A DNA stretch of 64,000 nucleotides from Holothuria scabra (taxonomy: Eukaryota > Echinodermata > Holothuroidea > Aspidochirotida > Holothuriidae). The first letter of the stretch is position 1; each line of letters opens with the position of its first letter. Positions 28,601 through 37,600 of the stretch are shown here, piece after piece. The notes beneath the pieces are model-generated. The model was given only the letters and a program-made list of their open reading frames with translations, ran no database searches and was not told the origin of the DNA. The stretch lies in the NCBI GenBank assembly GCA_037179385.1, contig CM074187.1:7812001-7876000 (forward strand), written 5' to 3'. The position numbers were made by a program, and so were the translations under genes.

Positions 28601-31600
28601 ACAACTAACACAACCTGGCAATGAAAAAAATGAAAGAATCAAACAGTAATTATATATGTTATTCTTTTAGATTTCATCAATAACCACAAAAATACTCTGG
28701 AAATTCAGTTTCTCTTCATCTGTTTTACATGTGTTTTGGAGCATCTCTTCAAAAGAAACTCTCTTTACCCCTTAACAATTTCCCTATTCATTCTTTCATG
28801 GAAATTGTTCCTTATATCTGGTCTTTGGTACAGGAGAAAGTTTTGACTTACAGAGCTAGTTTTCAGTACTTTACAAAAGAGACAGAAAAAAGTCTAAAGG
28901 TTAGTAGCACCTCAAATTGAGTGACCCCCACATGAGGTCCTCCATGGGAAGCAATTCCCTAGTGGATCTTTGTAATACACTAACCTTGTGGTACTACACT
29001 TGTGACATCTTTCCATTGAGGAGAAATTAACATTTACAACAACCCTCCAGGATCTACAAAAAAGCTAAGACTTGATCCAGTCAGCACATCTCCCCTGGAT
29101 GTCTAACTGATGCAATTTCACCATAAGTCTACCTAATGGGACCTTGTCAAATGCCTTTTGAAAATCAAGGTAAATGACATCAACTCAATGACCAAATCCA
29201 AAAACTTAACTCGAAAGGTTTTAGGAGTGAAATCATTTTAAGTCGGGAGTTCGGGCAGTCAAATAGACGATTTCATCAGATCAGTAGACATTGTTAATTA
29301 AGCCAAGAAACGCAATAGAGTAATTTAAAAACGTTAGCATGTTTTTTTTTCCTTTGTCTAGTTTCCCTCTGCAGGATACAAGACAATTTTATTCAGTGGG
29401 AGAGGTACGTACTATTTTGTAATTTTCTGATCACTTCGCAAGTTTCTGATGTAAACTACAGTTCAAAATGAATGTTTCATTTCATGTCATTTATTTGTTT
29501 TTCACATCATCATACAAGTATACAAACACATTTCAATACGTAAAGTATAACTTAGTCCACAACGATGTGAAGGAAGTAGAACAAAAAACCCTCACTGGCT
29601 TGGCAAAGTGTTCTATTCCCTCAGGAGACACACAAGAAACAAAAATCTAACACGATACTTCATCTAGAGTATTCCAAAGATTTATGGTACGATGCCGTAG
29701 GCTTGATTTAGAGTGATATATACTCACAGAATGAAAAAGAAGCTGAGGATTATGTGTATTAAAACTGTGAATTTTGGGGTGAGAGAACTGGGCCTTTAAC
29801 TTCCCAAGTTCCCACCAAAACAGGATGCATTGATAATCACAAACGTATAAATTTACCCCTGCCATGGAAGTGATCGTGTGATATTTTCCGCTGTAACCCT
29901 GTAGTATTACCTGGAATTAGATTTAGAATTGCATTTAAGGCGTATTCCTTACTGTTTTACAGAAACCGCTAAGTTGCTATGCAAACTGTCCTGCACAAAA
30001 CACATAGCACAGACTATTCATGGAAGTAGGTCTTGGAGGTAGTTCTTCCATGGACTATCGAGTTGCAGTGTTTCAGGGTTTTTTCAAATCCAAAACTTAG
30101 CATACATATGAGTTCTGTGCACATTTTGTACACGTAGCACTTAGAATCTTGTGAAGTTCGGTGGTTATTATCCTGCATAAATTAAGCCATTCACAGCATT
30201 CTTTCCTTAATGTTATTTGCAGTAGGACTTATGCAATGTTATGCGACAAAATTGCAAACGAAAACAGTGATGCACGTGGTCTCATCCACCAAACTTCTTG
30301 GCCCATGCATGCAGTAGACTTACGTGCGTAACCATTTTTACCACCAAACAAGGCATCATGTTTTGCTTGGTGACATCAAAGGAATATGATCCATTGCAAA
30401 ATTTAAATTGGTCCCTGTACCGTGATTGGCTCAATTGTGTGATTCTTGCCAGCCAATCACAACTCGTGCCTTTGCTTATGTTGATTTAGTGTGTAAAAAT
30501 ACTCGGTCTCGAGACAAGTTTTCCTGTTGAGTTTGTATTACAACGATCGCACTTCAAATGCTTATATAGCCAGCTAGCGAAGCCTGACGAACCCCGTGCT
30601 AAATTCACTAAGAAATGATAGCCTATCACAAATCTCTACGTACGTGGATTCTTGGAGGATCTGACTTACATGCATTTCAGTTGCAGATTACAAGACTGAA
30701 GTTTTGGACAAGAACTGCTTAAAATATACAGGGATATTTATATGCGAAAGGAACCATATGATACATGAATTGGGTGCAATTGTTTTGCTGCCCAAAAATG
30801 TTAAGATTATCATGATTGCTCTACATGGGGTTCGTTCAAGTGGGAGAGTAGCTACAGTACATTAATGCAACTTCAACCCAGTACAGTAAAAGGATTCAAA
30901 TGCAAAGAGAAAGAATGCAAATTGTCTCACAGTTGTATCTTGTTTGGTTGTGAAGACATGAGCCCTTGAATATGACTTCATGAAAGTGTTTTATCAAAGA
31001 ATGCATCTGGATACCTTACTTTAGGTGTTAAGTTAAAAAAAGTAGAAGACTATAAAGGAGAAGGTCTAACATTTGTTGTGGCTGTGCTGTGTTGCACTGA
31101 AAAGCAAAAGACATCAATGATGTTTAAAACTTAAAGGAAAAGTTGACACCGCATCTTCATTTGACAAAAGTACCACTGATATCATATTCCATTCTACAGT
31201 ATTACTTTTCGGAAAGTAACGTAATCAGTTATTTATTAATAATACTAAGTTACAAGTGCAGTGAGAAGTCGTGTAACGTTAGTAGTTTTGCGAAACCAAC
31301 CTTCAGTCGTAGGAAGTGTGGAATACGTGAATCTGGAAAAATACTACATAACTCTCCAGGTGATACAAGCGTGTAGGCTCCAAAGTAAGTTTGATTAGTC
31401 TAAGTGCTAATGTTGGCCGCTTTTGTCTCATCTTTCTGGGTTTGCGATTCTGACAGTCTGCCGGCAGCGCGAAATTATTCAAGTAACACAGTGACAGTGG
31501 CACAGTTGCACTAGCACTTTCAAGTGGTTCGTCCCAATTTTTGTCTGCGTAGCCTACCCGCGGTTGTCTTTCGTTGCAGTTTTATATACGTACAGCTTTT

Positions 31601-34600
31601 CAGTAGCCTCTGTGGTGGTCTTGTTTCAAGACTATGGTAAATTTTAGTCATAGAGCAGCAAAATAGGAACTTACGCTTACTATCCTGCTCCGTGGTAACG
31701 CTTCATAGGCGGCGGCGGTGGCGGAAGCGGGGAGGGGCGAGGGGGAAGGGGTACGGGGGAGGGGACAGGGGACCTGGCCCCCAATAATATTTTTATGAGA
31801 TTAGGGGGCATGGCCCCCCAATAACTGAATGTAGCAAAATAATTTTTTTCAAAAGTAACTGCACAAATTTCAGTTGCTTTTATTAAAGAGCCAAACCTCT
31901 CACCCCAAACTACAATTTTGGTACGGGGGTATCGAAATTCTCAATTGGCTCAGCTCTTTGACTGACAGCTAATTCAAACAATGCAGAGTACCAAAGCTTA
32001 TATTACACAGCATGAACGGTACTGAGAGTGTTTTGATTATATAAATTGAGTTTTTCTATACTCACCTTGAAGCAATAAACTGAGGTTGTATCTGGATGAG
32101 GACTAATTTCAGACAATTGTGGGAGGGGCTTAAGTAAGAAGGTAAGGAGAATTGGTACTGTTTGGGGTGAGAGAACTGGGCCTTTAAATTTGGGCTATTC
32201 GTTGGCTCAATTATAACTTTTCATAGTGAAAAAGTTGCAAAGCTTCCGGGTTCTGGACCCCCACATTAACGATTACCTGTAGGAGAGTTTATTTTCGCCC
32301 TTCAAACAGTTAAATCAAAACCTTTTGCAAGCTATCTTTCCTTCAAATCATCTTTCTTCTCAAATCAGGGCCTTCCAAGGCTAAACGAGGGGAATGTCCC
32401 CAGTCCTCTTACTGGAAGCAATGACACACATTTGCCCAGTTACAATGTCCCTTTTAGGATTATAAGTAATACCTATGCAAAGGTACTTTTTTGCTTCCAT
32501 TAAGTCCCCAAAAAGGCTAAAAAGTCAAATCTTCCGAGGCCCTGTTGCGGGGCCCCTGGACCCCAGGCGCGACCTGGGCTAAATTAAGGCCCCTATTGAT
32601 AAAATGCCCCCAAACACTTTGGATATCTTAAAATGCCCTACGGTTTCAAATTATCGATCACATGTTCAATTTTGAGTAGCTTCAACATTTTGACTTTGCC
32701 CCCATAAAATTACTGTAAAGTATGTTTCTCTTTAATCAAATGCCATAGCACTTAAAATGTTTTGGTCGAAAAATTAACTTACCAGAACAATACATGCTTG
32801 CAAATTATTTTCATTTTGGCACAGTATTATGAAGTGAAAATTTTATTGTTATTTATTTGTTCCTAGCTACCAGCCCGGGAAATGGCTTTTCCTGCAGCTG
32901 TCTGGGGATTTTCAATTTTTCAAAATATCTGTGCGCTCCACTTAGATAGTCTTTCTGGCAGGATTACATTTTTCGAACAAAGGAAAGTCTGCCCCTCCCA
33001 AAATGAAATGCACCCGTAGGCCAATTTCAATATATAAAATATAAAACTTCAAACATATATGGGAAGCCAAACTAATTTCGCGGGGAAATTTCCCAATATG
33101 GTCCGAGGGCCTTTTTTCTGCCTGGAAATATTCAGTTAACCCAACAAAACTATACAGATCACCTCCCTACTTGATTTTTCTTATAAAAAGGTCAGATTCT
33201 TCGCCCAAACCCCAAAATCTGTTATAAAATTACAATTTCCCCCAAATAAGCTTCCGGTTGTTAAAAGAGCCAAAATTTTCCAATTTTGATGGATACGGTA
33301 CTCAGTATAACAAATGACCAAAGCCAGCTCTGTTAGTCACCCCGACATTCTACCTAATTTTGCTCTTGAAAGACACATCACTTAATAAACAACCCAAATT
33401 TTCCATTATTACCTTACCAAAAACCCAAATTTTCTTATATCAAATTCCAAAATTTCTACCACATTGTAAGCTCTTGATTTTCTAGTCTTCGTTCATCAAA
33501 AAATTGAAAAAAATTTCAGGCAAACTTCTAGTCTTGTCTTGAGACAATAGTACGTAGGCCTAGAACGATGAAATACATAACCCCAACAGAATTTCAGCTG
33601 TCGTGTATAAAACGTTTTTGATTTTGCCCATATGAAGGACAGATTCTTCCATGAACACCTCGACTTTTTAACGATCCCTGCAAAAGCCAAGTTTCTTTCA
33701 ATAATTTTGAATTTTTACTTCAAAATAAAATCCAGATTTTTTAGTATTTCGTAAGAAGAAAGCCCCAAATTTCGGAGCGCTACTCGCGCCTCAGATTCTG
33801 ACAAGTCACGTTCCTCGAGGTTTAAGTCGTCAACTTTTTCGGGGTTTTGAAATGCTGGCCCCCCTGTCGCGGGCTTGCCCCCCCCCCCCCCCAAAAAAAA
33901 AAAACCTGGCGCCACCCCTGCTACCGGGGTTTTCAGGTGCGGATCAGGTGGGTGGGGCTTTTACGACCTCAGCTCCCCTTTTTGTCACATCAACAATAAC
34001 AAATACGCTAAAATAAGCATAGTGCTTATCCACGAGAATATACAAGGGGGCTGGCTATTTCAGGCTCATCCTTTCCCTCACATCCCAATTCCAAATAAAC
34101 GAACCTGGTATGATAATACGTGTGGGTGAATAGTCAAAAGGGAGGAGTCCGTCCCTAAGACTCCTTTCCCGGACAGGGAGAGGAGGGTGTTCAGTTGCGG
34201 TGAGAAATAATTTGCGATCTATCACGCAAGAGATGTTAGGGGGGGGGGGGAATAATTGACAGACATGAGTTTGAGCAGTCACAGGCAATTTCATCAATTC
34301 AACGGATCTTAAATTCAAGAGTCACCATAGAGAAGCATTAGAATATTTTCAATTCCGTTGTTTAGTTTCCTCGAAAAGAACCAAGACCATTTAATATAAT
34401 AGTGGTAGTAATTTTATGATCACTTACCATGTTCCTGTTTTTTTTTTTTTTGAAAAAAGTTAACTTATAGACTTTATGTTTAGATACTCTTTACAAACAT
34501 GAAAATGCAATTTTCGGCCATCTGATGGGTCGCGATCATTTTCAAAATTTTCTTTACGTTCGGCACCGACAAATGGTGGCGCTCGGTTTAGATAATCTTT

Positions 34601-37600
34601 CGGGTCAAAGTATGTCTTTGATAACTTTCTAATCACTTTTCAGTTTGCGAACTTATTTTAAGTGTGCATTTTATGAAGCGAAGATAGCGACTGCTTAGAT
34701 TGTTCGTATGTGTCTGGAAATGCTATTTCCGGCCATCTGATGGTCTCATTTTCCAAATTTTCTCTACGCTGCGCACCACCAATGATGACGCTCCGCTTAG
34801 ATAATCTTTATGGCAGAGTAACTTTGTGGCCAAGAAAAAACCGCAAACTAAAATGCTCTCGATCGCCTATGCCGATCGATGCTCTTTTATTTTGACTCCT
34901 AAAAGTAAGCAAATTTTATGACAAGTTTACTTCAAAAGGTACCGTGAATGGAATAAGACTGATCGAAAAGACACAAAAGTTTCATTTTTATCCTCATGAA
35001 ACACCGTCAAAGTCGAAAATATTGCACCATTTTGCATTTAGACTCCTTCAAAACGCCAATTTTTTTTTGGGGGGGGGGAGGGAACCCCTCCCCGATGCCG
35101 GCGATTACTGAACACAAGGCATGCCCCCATTCAGAGAAATCATGCGTGCGCCACTGGTAAGTCCCTATTACCATCTCTTTCTCCAAGTTAAGCCCCAACT
35201 CTTTTGGAAATGTTTGGATCGGCGCCTGAATTTTCCCCTGGACCCCACCAGGGGGCCCTTAAGAGGGCCCTAGGACCCCACGCCGATCGCGCGAAACCGG
35301 ATGCCTTTCGGCGTCAACATTATGTCGGCCGCCAGTAAAGATCATCTTCCGCCGCCTATGCTGTTAGGGTTTGAGTCCACCACATATCGACTTGAAGCCT
35401 ACCTAGCTTTCGCCCTCTATTATGCTTTCTTTTGAACTTGATCTTGATCTTGATGGTGAATCCACACAAACCGCCCACGGGGGCTGTTGACGTGTCGTCC
35501 TTTGGTCGGGCATTAGATGTGGTTTTCCAGCAACTGCTTAAAGGATAGCACACCACTGGCGGATTTTAGCTCTGGTGGAAGATTGTTCCACATGTAGATG
35601 GTTCGCGGATAGAGTGAGTGTTTATAACAGTCTTTTTTAGCAGAGGGGATAACACTAGTTCAAAGTAGGATTAGAACAATCCAAAACCAGAGGCCTTCCG
35701 CGTGAGAGGCGGATGCTCTACCGTTACACCAAATGGATGGAAAAGGCCCCTTTCGAATGAGAAAATGTGAAAATTGTGCGACTTTTTCTGCTTTTCATGT
35801 GCAAAAAAGTCTCACTTACAATTGTCATTGAGCTTAGAAAGAAGAATGTCACGACTGTCTGACACATAAAATGCCTCAGGTAATGAACTCGAAGGTTACA
35901 TTGAATTTTTTTTCAGGTTTTACTGCTGTTTACCCTATATCACAATCAGAGGGTATACACAGGCTTAGGCATGTACGGGGGTAGTTCCGTTTAAGGGAGG
36001 AGATTCTCTGGCTGGAACATGCAATGCTGCCATAAAGGTTGTCTATGCGCCACCATAGGATGACGGGAAGCGTAGAGGAACTTTTCAAAACCACAGATCC
36101 CTTGGACAGCCCATCAGTGCAATTCTCTTGTAAGCAGAATTTAAGCATTCGTATTTTAAGCTTTCTTTTTGCACTGAAGAGTTTTTTAAAAAATGAAAAG
36201 AGCAATATTGACAGAAATTTGCCCAATGAAGTGCAGATGTATAGACTGTTTGCCGGTGTGAAGAAAGGACAAATAAGTCGAGAAATTTAAGGGGAGGAGT
36301 GCCATTAAGTAAATATGACACATAGGTAGGTTTAAGTTTTATCATTGTTTTATAGAGAAAAAAAGTTGAACCTCTCCTGGAAGGGAGTCCAGACCTCTCG
36401 CCCCCCCCCCTCAAATCTGCCACTGCTCATGCATACAACACACATTCGCCTCCATATATCTGAGTTTGTCCAAGTAAAGACGAGTTTCATACCGTCTTGT
36501 CGGCAAGGCCCCTCATTTTATAAAATAAACTAAAAATCACTAACGTCTTGACCATCACTACTTATGGGCTAAAGTGCCTAAAAGTATTGATTTTGTCGAG
36601 ACATTTTCACCAATTTCTGAACAAGCAGTAGTTCCTTGTTGTAATGCATAGTGCAATGCAATAAGATATTTTTACAGAAAAATGTAAAAAGCTGCACTTT
36701 CACCTCCCGAGTTTTCTGATTTATACTTTGAAGGCGATGAAATTTGCCTAACGGTGAATGCTTCATAGCTTTTTAGATAAATTTTAAAGGACCAAACCTC
36801 TCACCCCAAACTACAATTTTGGAACCCGGGTACTGAAATTCTCAATTGGCTCAGCTCTTTGATTGATAGCTAATTCAAACAATGCAGAGTGCCAAAGCTT
36901 ATATTACGCAGCATGAACGGTACTGAGAGTGTTTTGATAATATAAATTGAGTACTTCTATACTCACCCTGCAGCAATAAACTGAGATTGTGTCTGGATGA
37001 GGATGAATTTCAGACAATTGTGGGAGGGGCTTCAGTAAGAAGGTTAGGAGAATTTGTACTGTTTGGGGTGAGAGAAATGGGCCTTTAAATGTGAAGCTAT
37101 TTTTTTCCTTTTGTTTTTATCTTGTTCATATTCTAATTTGTATGATACTTTTTTATTGTAGGCTACAACGCAACAGATTATATGTTTGCAGTTGTGGTGT
37201 GTCACAATTTTTTGTAGTATTTGTTACTTGTTGGATCATGGGTATGTGTTCAGTTTAGATTTGTTAACTATGAAATCTCTCAAAATATCGGATGTAATGG
37301 TTCGGTGCAATTTTACCAGGTTTATACAGTGTCGTTTCGCAGTCTGTGAAAAATTTTGTGAGATTTCAAATGAAATTTATCTGAACAAGTGGACGGACTT
37401 CACGGTAACGGATGGTCATGGAACATAGCCTAGAGATTACACCAGTATAAAAACAGTAGTATTGAATACTGGGATGTATGCAAACCTTCAGTGGCAACGG
37501 GGCAGGGGAATGGGACTGGGCATGTATGCCCTGTGCCACCAATGCCCGTGGCCAAAATTGGAAATGACTGGTCAAAAAATAGACGGAAATTTTGACTTTG

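Noticed and set aside
29468..29650. Short open frame (MNVSF..) present twice, at 29468 and 48325
   Set aside because: It lies wholly inside the duplicated 563-bp segment. Two copies reflect DNA duplication and not selection for a protein.
35930..36423. Overlapping minus-strand open frames of about 100 codons next to the LINE fragment
   Set aside because: Neither frame shows reverse-transcriptase or other domain motifs. The overlap of several frames suggests chance openness.
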